From positions 1 through 8,008 of the forward strand of contig JBHHXR010000169.1 in NCBI GenBank assembly GCA_046757205.1: 8,008 bases of DNA, read 5' to 3'. The translations under genes and the position numbers were made by a program. Source of the stretch: JBHHXR01 sp046757205 (GTDB lineage: Bacteria; Pseudomonadota; Alphaproteobacteria; Rhodobacterales; Rhodobacteraceae). The notes below the pieces were generated by a model. That model did no database searches. It had not been told where the DNA came from and saw only the letters and a program-made list of their open reading frames with translations. Of the stretch, positions 1 to 5,800 are shown piece after piece (position 1 is the stretch's first letter; each line of letters opens with the position of its first letter).

Positions 1-535
1 TGCCGTGCAGTTCCATGCCCGGCTCGTAGTTCGGCCCCGGCGTGCCGTCCTTCAGCCTGCCGAATTCGCCGGCCACCACGCCCTTCAGTTCGCCGTTCTC
101 GCCATAGACCAGCTCCGAGCACGCCATGCCGGGAAAAATCTCGACGCCCATGGCCTCCGCCTGCTCCGCCATCCAGCGGCAGAGATTCGCCATCGAAACG
201 ATATAGGCGCCGTGATTGCTCAGCATCGGCGGCATCGGCCAGTTCGGAACGCGCATGCTGCCGCCCTCGCCGAGAACCAGAAACCGGTCCTGGGTTACGG
301 CGGTCCTGACCGGCGCCCCGCGCTCCTTCCAGTCCGGCATCAACGCGTCCAGGCCGCACGGGTCGAGCACGGCGCCGGAAAGGATATGCGCGCCGACCTC
401 CGAGCCCTTTTCGAGCACCACCACGTTCAGGCTGGCGGAGAGTTGCTTGAGCCGGATGGCGGCACTGAGCCCGGCCGGGCCGGCGCCGACGATGACCACG
501 TCATATTCCATCGATTCCCGTTCGATCCCGGTCAT
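1..535 (-). CDS. Electron transfer flavoprotein-ubiquinone oxidoreductase (ETF-QO), N-terminal part, cut by the left window edge
   Basis: ETF-QO is a membrane-associated FAD/4Fe-4S protein that passes electrons from reduced electron transfer flavoprotein (fed by acyl-CoA and related dehydrogenases) to ubiquinone. The 178 visible residues begin MTGIERESMEYDVVIVGAGP. The dinucleotide-binding GxGxxG loop is at residues 17-22, and an acidic residue at the end of the second strand (Glu42 in VVVLEKGSEVG) would bind the FAD ribose. The following HILSGAVLDPCGLDALMPDW and the DRFLVL stretch are characteristic of ETF-QO rather than of general FixC-like reductases. The start at 535 is preferred over the in-frame ATG at 511 because AAAGGAGG lies 5 nt upstream (541-548 on the plus strand). 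The C-terminal quinone-binding and 4Fe-4S parts lie outside the window. The gene is divergent from greA. I am sure of the family; completeness of the rest cannot be judged. Confidence 0.93.
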   Translation of the reverse strand, partial: MTGIERESMEYDVVIVGAGPAGLSAAIRLKQLSASLNVVVLEKGSEVGAHILSGAVLDPCGLDALMPDWKERGAPVRTAVTQDRFLVLGEGGSMRVPNWPMPPMLSNHGAYIVSMANLCRWMAEQAEAMGVEIFPGMACSELVYGENGELKGVVAGEFGRLKDGTPGPNYEPGMELHG

Positions 536-589
536 TTGTGCCTCCTTTCCAGGCTTCGCGGCGGTGGCGATGCTGCAAGCTCGCGAAGC

Positions 590-617
590 CGTATCGCAGG
601 CATGCGCCCGCGGTCAA
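590..617 (-). promoter_or_regulatory. Weak candidate sigma-70-type promoter for the ETF-QO gene
   Basis: On the minus strand TTGACC (617-612) matches the -35 consensus in five of six bases and is followed, 16 nt later, by GATACG (595-590), a poor -10. This would give a leader of roughly 50 nt before the ATG at 535. The call rests only on box similarity and position; alphaproteobacterial -10 boxes are often degenerate, so it is tentative. Confidence 0.22.
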
Positions 618-644
618 TCGCAAGTCGGCCGGCGCCGGCGAATT

Positions 645-658
645 CCGCTTGCAAGCGG
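645..658. promoter_or_regulatory. 14-bp perfect palindrome between divergent ETF-QO gene and greA
   Basis: CCGCTTGCAAGCGG reads identically on both strands. Its 8-mer GCTTGCAA (647-654) recurs at 669-676, 22 bp on, about two helical turns. Shorter GCTTGC/GCAAGC cores also occur at 575-580 and 733-738. Symmetry, helical phasing and position in a divergent promoter region suggest a binding site for a dimeric regulator of the ETF-QO gene or greA. No known operator is recognised, so the function is inferred. Confidence 0.35.
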
Positions 659-670
659 CGCGGATCGGGC

Positions 671-699
671 TTGCAACACGCGCCGCCGACTCTTATTCT
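671..699 (+). promoter_or_regulatory. Candidate sigma-70-type promoter for greA
   Basis: TTGCAA (671-676) and TATTCT (694-699) are separated by 17 nt; each matches four of six consensus bases. Transcription would start near 706 and give an 80-nt leader for greA. The -35 box overlaps the second copy of the GCTTGCAA repeat, so a protein bound there could compete with RNA polymerase. This is based only on box matches and spacing. Confidence 0.33.
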
Positions 700-786
700 C
701 GTTGCTGGTGCGCCAATACGCATCGGTGTCAGGCTTGCGCGGAAGCTCAGGCCTGATTGTGTTTTTGCCTGCGCCAGAGGTGTGCG

Positions 787-1257
787 ATGGAAAAGATCCC
801 GATGACGGCGAAAGGGTATCGCCAGCTCGACGACGAGCTGAAGACCCTGAAAACCGTCGAGCGGCCGGCGATCATCAGGGCCATCGCCGAAGCCCGCGAG
901 CACGGCGATCTGTCGGAAAACGCCGAATACCACGCCGCCAAGGAACGCCAGGGCTTCATCGAGTCGCGAATCAGGCACCTCGAAGGGCTGCTCGGCCGGG
1001 CCCAGGTAATCGACGTTTCCCGGCTGTCGGGCTCGGTCAAGTTCGGCGCCACGGTGACCATCGTCGACGAGGACACGGACGCCGAAAAAACCTTCCAGAT
1101 CGTCGGCGAAGCCGAAGCCAACATCGAGCAGGGCCGTTTGAACATCAAGTCGCCGCTGGCCCGCGCCCTGATCGGCAAGAGCGTCGAGGACAGCGTCGAG
1201 GTGACCACCCCCGGCGGCACGCGAAGCTATGAAATCCTCGAAATCAGTTATGTCTGA
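787..1257 (+). CDS. greA: Transcription elongation factor GreA
   Basis: GreA enters the secondary channel of RNA polymerase and stimulates cleavage of the nascent RNA in backtracked complexes, rescuing arrested elongation. The 156-residue product is close to the 158 residues of E. coli GreA. Residues 1-75 form the antiparallel coiled coil, with the acidic tip in REHGDLSENAEYHAAKE; Asp41 and Glu44, the residues that help position the catalytic magnesium, are both present. Residues 80-156 are the FKBP-like domain (SVKFGATVTIVDEDT, then SPLARALIGKSVEDSVEVTTPGG). The ATG at 787 is chosen because the protein then begins MEKIPMT, as is usual for the family, with AGAGG 6 nt upstream; an in-frame ATG at 757 would add ten residues with no family match. 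The stop overlaps the start of the next gene. In many alphaproteobacteria greA follows carB; here its upstream neighbour is a divergent ETF-QO gene. Confidence 0.97.
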   Translation: MEKIPMTAKGYRQLDDELKTLKTVERPAIIRAIAEAREHGDLSENAEYHAAKERQGFIESRIRHLEGLLGRAQVIDVSRLSGSVKFGATVTIVDEDTDAEKTFQIVGEAEANIEQGRLNIKSPLARALIGKSVEDSVEVTTPGGTRSYEILEISYV

Positions 1258-2395
1258 AGACGACTCCGGAACGGACGAACCAGGCCAACGGACCGGATTG
1301 CGCGGCCAGACCGGCCGGTTCTTGACGTTCCTGCGCGCCGAGCGCGCCGGGCGCGTCGCGCTTGCCCTCACCGCCGTCTGGGCGGCCGGTCTCGGCGCCT
1401 ATGCCTGGGGGTATTTCTCGGCATTCGAAACCGGCATATCGGGGCCGCTCGCGGCGCTTCTGATGGCCCTGGCCCTGGTGCTGCCGGTCATTCTTTTCTG
1501 GCTTACCGCCGTCCTTTTCGTCCGCCTTTCAAGGATGCACGCGGATGCCGCGAAGGTGCGCGACTCGGTCCGCATCCTCGAAGAAAAGCTGTCGCTGCAC
1601 GGGCCCACGTCGCTGGCCGAGATCGAACGTGCCGCCGGGCTCGCCTCGCGGGCCGCCGCCGAGAACGAGCGCAACCACTGGCAGGGCGCCTTCCAGACCA
1701 TCGACGACAATTTCCACCGGCTGGAAAACGTGCTGGCCGATATCCTCGCCGCCAGAAGCACCGAGGACGATACCCTGCGCGACCTGATCCGCGAGGCGGT
1801 GGCCGAGACCCGCCCGCCGGCGCTGGCGCAGGCCGGCGACTACGTCGCCGCGCCGGATGACGGTTCCGCCGAAACCGACCAGGCCGACCTGCCGCTTGGA
1901 ACGCCGGAGGTTCGCACCGCCGACCGGCTGACCTGGGCCGACATCGCCCGCACTCTCAATTTTCCCGATTCGGACGACGACTACGCCGGTCTCGCGGCGC
2001 GCAAGCGGGCGATCCGCAACCGGGCGACGCTGGAGGTGCTGCGGTCGGCCCAGGACCTGCTCAATCTTCTGGCCCAGAGCGGCATCTACACCGACGACCT
2101 GCGCGCCTCGCTGGCGCCGGCCGCGCAGTGGCGCCGCTTCGCCGCCGGCATCCGGGGACGCGACGTCGCCGCCGTCGGCGGCATCCGCGACAAGTCCGCC
2201 CTTGCCATCACCCGCGCCCGCATGCGCTCCGATCAGGTATTCCGCGACGCGGCGCTGCACTTCCAGCGCAAGTTCGACGCCCTGTTGCAGGATTTCGCCC
2301 GCTCCGCCAGCGACCGCGACATCCTGGCTCTGGCCGACAGCCGTTCGGGCCGCGCCTTCATGCTGTGCGCCCGGGTGAACGGCACCTTCGACTAG
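1250..2395 (+). CDS. Conserved membrane protein of unknown function, two TM segments plus coiled coil
   Basis: I cannot assign a function. The 381-residue product starts with a short acidic, hydrophilic stretch (MSEDDSGTDEP). Two hydrophobic segments follow, at about 36-56 and 66-91, ending in a basic VRLSR that suggests both termini are cytoplasmic. Next come a long helical, charged region with coiled-coil character (about 95-165, with RILEEKL and HRLENVLADILAARS), an acidic Pro/Ala-rich linker (about 180-225) and a compact C-terminal domain (about 225-381). That domain contains LTWADIARTLNFPDSDDD, a predicted helical core, a GGIRDKSALA turn and a final RAFMLCARVNGTFD. I recall similar unnamed proteins in Rhodobacterales-type genomes, but this is memory, not a search. 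The ATG at 1250 overlaps greA by 8 nt; an in-frame ATG at 1229 would overlap by 29 nt and is less likely. The overlap implies co-transcription and probably coupled translation with greA. Confidence 0.85.
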   Translation: MSEDDSGTDEPGQRTGLRGQTGRFLTFLRAERAGRVALALTAVWAAGLGAYAWGYFSAFETGISGPLAALLMALALVLPVILFWLTAVLFVRLSRMHADAAKVRDSVRILEEKLSLHGPTSLAEIERAAGLASRAAAENERNHWQGAFQTIDDNFHRLENVLADILAARSTEDDTLRDLIREAVAETRPPALAQAGDYVAAPDDGSAETDQADLPLGTPEVRTADRLTWADIARTLNFPDSDDDYAGLAARKRAIRNRATLEVLRSAQDLLNLLAQSGIYTDDLRASLAPAAQWRRFAAGIRGRDVAAVGGIRDKSALAITRARMRSDQVFRDAALHFQRKFDALLQDFARSASDRDILALADSRSGRAFMLCARVNGTFD

Positions 2396-2411
2396 ATGCC
2401 CAAAGACGGAA

Positions 2412-2430
2412 TCACCTTCATGAAAGGTGA
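2412..2430. repeat. Short hairpin just after the membrane-protein gene
   Basis: TCACCTT (2412-2418) and AAGGTGA (2424-2430) are perfect 7-bp inverted arms around the 5-nt loop CATGA, starting 17 nt after the TAG of the plus-strand gene. No T-tract follows on either strand, so a canonical intrinsic terminator is not supported. It could still help terminate the convergent transcripts, protect 3' ends, or be a protein-binding site. Confidence 0.4.
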
Positions 2431-2444
2431 CCGCGCCAACCACA

Positions 2445-2537
2445 GGGCTGCGCCTGCCTGGGCTGGCGCAACTGCGCCCGGCCCGAGGGGTAGGCAGGCG
2501 CAGCCCGGGCCGGGGGATGGACGGCCGGGCGGGGCGA
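2445..2537 (+). repeat. Structured intergenic repeat element, copy A (REP/MITE-like)
   Basis: A perfect 15-bp inverted repeat, GGGCTGCGCCTGCCT (2445-2459) and its complement (2492-2506), encloses a 32-nt loop. The loop holds its own small hairpin (GGCGC-AACT-GCGCC). The element continues through a C/G-rich spacer to a 20-bp block, TGGACGGCCGGGCGGGGCGA (2518-2537), repeated exactly on the opposite strand at 7815-7834. It sits in the gap between the convergent membrane-protein gene and moeA and has no T-tract. It resembles bacterial extragenic palindromic elements. That it is a dispersed family is inferred from the second copy in this window. The remaining bases to 2573 show nothing clear. Confidence 0.65.
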
Positions 2538-2573
2538 CGCAGGAAAACGGCATCGCGCCGCGGCCGGCCTGCG

Positions 2574-3827
2574 TCAGTAGCCGAATTCGGCAAACGGCAA
2601 GAAGCGCACCGGCGTGCCTTCGGCGATGTCGGCGGCATCGTCGCCCAGTTCGACAAGCCCGCGCGCCCAGCTCAGCCCGCTGATGCGCCCCGAGCCTTCC
2701 GAGGGAAACACTTCGGCGGCGCCGTCGGCGTTCAGCCGCGCCCGCAGGTATTCCCTTCGCCCGCCTTTCTTGGCCTTGCGGAACGCCGCCGGAACCACCA
2801 TCGCGCCGGGCGTCCGCCAGCCCGCGCCGGCCATCGCCAGCAGCGCCGGGCGGCCGAACACCAGCGTGCAGACCAGCGCCGCCACCGGGTTGCCCGGCAG
2901 GCCGAACACCGGCGTTCGGTTCCACAGCCCCAGCGCCAGCGGCCGCCCCGGCTTTATGGCGATGCGCCACGTCGCCAGTGTTCCGGCCTCCTGCAAGGTG
3001 GCCGAGACATGGTCCTCGTCGCCGGCCGAGGCGCCGCCGGATGTGACGATGGCATCGGCGCGCGCCGCACCGGCATCGAGCGCGGCGGCCACCGCCGCTT
3101 TGGTGTCCCGCGCATGCCCGAGATCGACCGGCTCCATGTCCCAGCGCCGCAGCAGCTCGATCAGCATCGGCCGGTTGGCGTCGTAGATCTCGTGCGGGGC
3201 GATCGGCGCGCCGGCCGGCCTCACCTCGTCGCCGGTCGACAGGACCCCGACGCGCAGCCTGCGGAAGACCTCCGCCCCGGCGCTGCCCGTCGCCGCCAGC
3301 AGGGCGATATCGCCCGGCGTCAGCCTGCGCCCGGCGTGAAGAATGGTCTGCCCTTCGGCGACGTCTTCGCCGAGCAGGCGGCAGTTGGCGCCGGGCTTGA
3401 GGCCGGTGCCGAAACGCACATGCCCGGCGTCGACCGCCACGTCCTCCTGCATCACCACGGTATCGACGCCCGGCGGCAGCATCGCCCCGGTCAGGATGCG
3501 CACCGCCGATCCCGCCGGAACCGCGCCATCGAACGGCTCCCCGGCGGCGGCGCGGCCAGCCGCCAGCGGCAGCCGGATTTCATCGCCCGACAGCGCGGCA
3601 TGGGCGAAACCGTAGCCGTCGACCGCCGAATTGGCGTAGGGCGGATGCGCCCGCCGCGCCGTGACCGGCTGCGCCAGCACCCGGCCGCCGCAGGCGTCGA
3701 GCGGCAGGCTTTCGCTCCCGACCACCGGGTGCATGGTCTCGCGCAGCCGCGCCAGCGCCTCGTCCACCGGCGTCCAGCGCACCCCCGGCGGCATCGCGAA
3801 ACAGTCGTTCGCCAGCTTCGGCGTCAT
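2574..3827 (-). CDS. moeA: Molybdopterin molybdotransferase MoeA
   Basis: MoeA catalyses insertion of molybdate into adenylylated molybdopterin, giving the molybdenum cofactor with release of AMP. The 417-residue product is close to the usual 400-420. Family motifs appear in order: NSAVDGYGF (66-74), RILTGAMLPPGVDTVVMQE (110-128), LSTGDEV (196-202), IYDANRPML (214-222), TSGGASAGDEDHV (262-274), IAIKPGRPLALG (289-300) and the FGLPGNPVAAL loop (308-318), followed by a C-terminal beta domain with GRREYLRARL. The acidic and proline residues of these active-site loops are present. The ATG at 3827 shares ATGA with the mobB stop, so translation is probably coupled to mobB. Much longer open reading upstream in this frame overlaps mobB and is not coding. 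It is the last gene of the cofactor cluster; downstream lies repeat element copy A, facing a convergent gene. Confidence 0.96.
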   Translation of the reverse strand: MTPKLANDCFAMPPGVRWTPVDEALARLRETMHPVVGSESLPLDACGGRVLAQPVTARRAHPPYANSAVDGYGFAHAALSGDEIRLPLAAGRAAAGEPFDGAVPAGSAVRILTGAMLPPGVDTVVMQEDVAVDAGHVRFGTGLKPGANCRLLGEDVAEGQTILHAGRRLTPGDIALLAATGSAGAEVFRRLRVGVLSTGDEVRPAGAPIAPHEIYDANRPMLIELLRRWDMEPVDLGHARDTKAAVAAALDAGAARADAIVTSGGASAGDEDHVSATLQEAGTLATWRIAIKPGRPLALGLWNRTPVFGLPGNPVAALVCTLVFGRPALLAMAGAGWRTPGAMVVPAAFRKAKKGGRREYLRARLNADGAAEVFPSEGSGRISGLSWARGLVELGDDAADIAEGTPVRFLPFAEFGY

Positions 3828-4318
3828 GCCAGTCCCACCTCCGAAAGGATATAATCGGCGATCGCCTGAATGTCGTCGAGATCGAACACCGGCAGCGATA
3901 CCCCGGGCAAGGGCTCGTCGCTGGCGATCGCCCGGACCGTGCCGTCTTCCAGCGCGATCAGTTTCTCGCCGCCGCTGCGATGCGCCTCGATCTTGGCGTG
4001 CTCGTCGCGCTTGTAGCCCTCGATCAGCACCAGATCGACCTCGGCGAGCTTGCCCAGAAGAAACTCTAGCGTCGGTTCGTCGCGGTGGCGCAATTCGTGC
4101 ATCAAGGCCCAGCGGTTGCGCGACGCCAGCATGACCTCGCGCGCGCCCGCCGAGCGATGGCGGAAACTGTCCTTGCCCTTGTGGTCCACATCGAACGTGT
4201 GATGCGCGTGCTTGACGGTAGAGACCGAAATTCCCCTCCCGGTGATTTCCGTGACCAGCCGCTCCACCAGCGTCGTCTTGCCCGAGTTCTTCCACCCCAC
4301 CACACCGTAGATCTTCAC
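3824..4318 (-). CDS. mobB: Molybdopterin-guanine dinucleotide biosynthesis adaptor protein MobB
   Basis: MobB is a small GTP-binding P-loop protein that interacts with MobA and is thought to assist formation of molybdopterin guanine dinucleotide; it is helpful but not essential in E. coli. The 164-residue product begins with a Walker A motif, GWKNSGKTT (residues 8-16). This is followed by the family signature TVKHAHHTFDVDHKGKDSFRHRSAGA, in which the GKDS/RHR core is typical, and then by VDLVLIEGYKRDEHAKIE, a Walker B-like strand with the conserved EGYK. The GTG at 4318 is chosen as start because it puts the Walker A at the usual distance from the N-terminus and because GTGA overlaps the mobA stop; upstream reading in this frame runs through mobA. 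The stop overlaps moeA's ATG. Length matches free-standing MobB (about 165-175), so it is not a MobB-MoeA fusion. Confidence 0.95.
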   Translation of the reverse strand: MKIYGVVGWKNSGKTTLVERLVTEITGRGISVSTVKHAHHTFDVDHKGKDSFRHRSAGAREVMLASRNRWALMHELRHRDEPTLEFLLGKLAEVDLVLIEGYKRDEHAKIEAHRSGGEKLIALEDGTVRAIASDEPLPGVSLPVFDLDDIQAIADYILSEVGLA

Positions 4319-4937
4319 ACCGAAATCTCCGCCAGCATTTCTTCCGCCGCGGCCATGTCCGACGGCGTGTTCACGTTGAAAAAAGGATCGAAGCGATCGT
4401 TCACGAACACCGCCTCGGCGCAGTCGTGACGGCCCGTCCACAGGATGACCTTGCGCACGCCGTCGGCCAGCGCGCGCCGCAGATCCTCGCGCAGCGCCAC
4501 CGGCCAGAGCCCGAAGGTAGGATGCCTGTGCAGTTTTCGCTCCGGCCCCTGCGAATGCGCCATGACCATTTCCGAGCCCCGCGCGACCGCCGCGGCACGC
4601 AGCGCATCAACCAGATTGTCGGGAAAGAACGGCGTGTCGGCGGCGACGGTGACGACGGATTCCGCGCCGCCCGCCGCCGCCCAGTCCATCGCCGCCAGAA
4701 CGCCGGCCAGCGGCCCGGTATGGCCCGGCACGCTGTCGGCGATCACCGGCAGGCCAAAGCGCGCGAACCGCGCCGGATCGCCGTTCGCATTCAGCGCCAT
4801 GCGGCGGACCTGCGGCGCCAGCCGTTCGGCAACCCGCGCCAGCAGCGGCTTGCCACCCAGATCCAGCAGCCCCGTGTCGCCGCGCCCATGCGCCGCGACT
4901 GCCCGCCGGCCAGAATTACCCCGTCCGGCAGGCTCAT
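4315..4937 (-). pseudogene. mobA: Molybdenum cofactor guanylyltransferase MobA, broken by a one-base frameshift
   Basis: MobA transfers GMP from GTP to molybdopterin. The start at 4937 (ATGA overlap with the fdhD stop) reads MSLPDGVILAGGQSRRMG, the diagnostic nucleotide-binding loop, then leaves the family frame: frame 1 gives nonsense and stops at 4791. From about 4881 the -1 frame reads GDTGLLDLGGKPLLARVAER and continues unbroken to the stop at 4315, through AERLAPQVRRMALNANGDP, PGHTGPLAGVLAAMDWA, VVTVAADTPFFPD and NVNTPSDMAAAE, all MobA-like. Adding one G at about 4882-4886 would give MGGGDTGLLDLGG and a 207-residue protein, near the E. coli length of 194. In addition, the usually conserved Lys of the DKxLL motif is Thr (ACG rather than AAG). 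The break may be real or a base-calling error; the clean remainder and the intact neighbours that depend on MGD favour an error or a very recent mutation. Confidence 0.88.
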
Positions 4938-5800
4938 GCCGGCGCCCCCTTGCGGCGGAATTTCCTCGGCTCCTCGCCCACCGCCTCGGGGTCGGCGTCC
5001 CAGACCAGCCGTTCTTCGCCGCTGAGGCAGACGAACCGCTTGCCGCGCATCCGCCCGACCAGCGTCAGCCCCACCTGCCGCGCGATCTCCACCCCCCAGG
5101 CGGTGAAGCCGGAGCGCGACGCCAGCGCCGGAATGCCCATCATCGCCGTCTTGATCACCATCTCCGAGGTCAGCCGCCCGGTGGTGTAGAGCATCTTGTC
5201 GGCGGCGCCGACGCCCTCCATCGCCATCCAGCCCGCGATCTTGTCGACCGCGTTGTGCCGCCCGACATCCTCCATGTAGACCAGCGGCACGTCGCGCCGG
5301 CACAGCACCGTGCCGTGAATGGCGCCGGCCTCCAGATAGAGGCTCGGCGTCGTGTTTATCCGTTTCGCCAATGCATAGAGCCACGAGGTGCGAACCTCGC
5401 CGTCCGGCAGTTCCAGCCCCTCCAGCCCCTCCATCACGTCACCGAACACCGTGCCCACCGCGCAGCCGGATGTACGCGTCTTCTTCTTCAGCTTCTCCTC
5501 GTAGTCGGTCTGCCGCTCGGTGCGCACGATGACGGTTTCCAGTTCCTCGTCGTATTCCACGCCGGTAATCACGTCGTCGGGCAGCAGCATCCCCTGATTG
5601 CGCAGATAGCCCACCGCCAGAAAACCGGGGTAATCGCCGATCGTCATGGCGGTGACGATTTCCTGCGCGTTCAGGAATATCGTCAGCGGGCGTTCCTCGA
5701 CGATGCGCAGCTTCCGCTCCGCGCCGGTATGATCGACGCCCGAGACGGCGCGCGTCAGGTGCGGCTCGCCGGGGTCGGGCCGGATCAGGAACTCCTTCAT
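4934..5800 (-). CDS. fdhD: Formate dehydrogenase accessory sulfurtransferase FdhD
   Basis: FdhD carries sulfur from a cysteine desulfurase (IscS in E. coli) to the bis-MGD molybdenum cofactor of formate dehydrogenase, which is needed for activity. The 288-residue product has the family's features: RPLTIFLNAQEIVTAMTI near the N-terminus, YEEKLKKKTRTSGCAVGTVF around the active loop, LVYMEDVGRHNAVDKIAGW (the conserved E-D-V-G-R-H-N-A block) and TTGRLTSEMVIKTAMMGIP. Cys113 matches the first, catalytic cysteine of the E. coli CxxC loop; the second position is Gly116, so the loop is CxxG. I believe one-cysteine FdhDs are common, so this need not mean loss of function. The ATG at 5800 lacks a clear Shine-Dalgarno sequence. 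The stop overlaps mobA's start by 4 nt (ATGA), heading a cluster that continues to moeA. No formate dehydrogenase gene is in the window. Confidence 0.95.
   Translation of the reverse strand: MKEFLIRPDPGEPHLTRAVSGVDHTGAERKLRIVEERPLTIFLNAQEIVTAMTIGDYPGFLAVGYLRNQGMLLPDDVITGVEYDEELETVIVRTERQTDYEEKLKKKTRTSGCAVGTVFGDVMEGLEGLELPDGEVRTSWLYALAKRINTTPSLYLEAGAIHGTVLCRRDVPLVYMEDVGRHNAVDKIAGWMAMEGVGAADKMLYTTGRLTSEMVIKTAMMGIPALASRSGFTAWGVEIARQVGLTLVGRMRGKRFVCLSGEERLVWDADPEAVGEEPRKFRRKGAPA

Noticed and set aside
1229..1249. Earlier ATG for the membrane protein (seven extra residues)
   Set aside because: It lies deep inside greA; the ATG at 1250 gives a short overlap and a typical start, though this cannot be proved from sequence.
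2445..2506. Large hairpin as an intrinsic terminator of the convergent genes
   Set aside because: No T-tract follows on either strand and the loop is long and structured; the second copy elsewhere points to a repeat element instead.
2396..2683. Open frame starting right after the membrane-protein stop (MPKDGITFMKGD...)
   Set aside because: It runs through the palindromic repeat and antisense into moeA, and its composition is that of GC-rich non-coding sequence.
2427..3854. 475-codon plus-strand open frame opposite moeA
   Set aside because: It is antisense to an intact moeA, begins in the repeat element and lacks recognisable motifs.
3828..4295. Upstream extension of the moeA frame, which would make a 573-residue protein
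   Set aside because: The extension overlaps mobB in another frame and shows no family match; the ATGA junction at 3827 gives a normal-length MoeA.
4868..4893. Programmed -1 frameshift in mobA
   Set aside because: There is no X-XXY-YYZ slippery heptamer. A slip on the GGGG run at 4870-4873 would give MGAATRGLLDL, a poorer family match than restoring a missing G, and the P-site re-pairing is bad.
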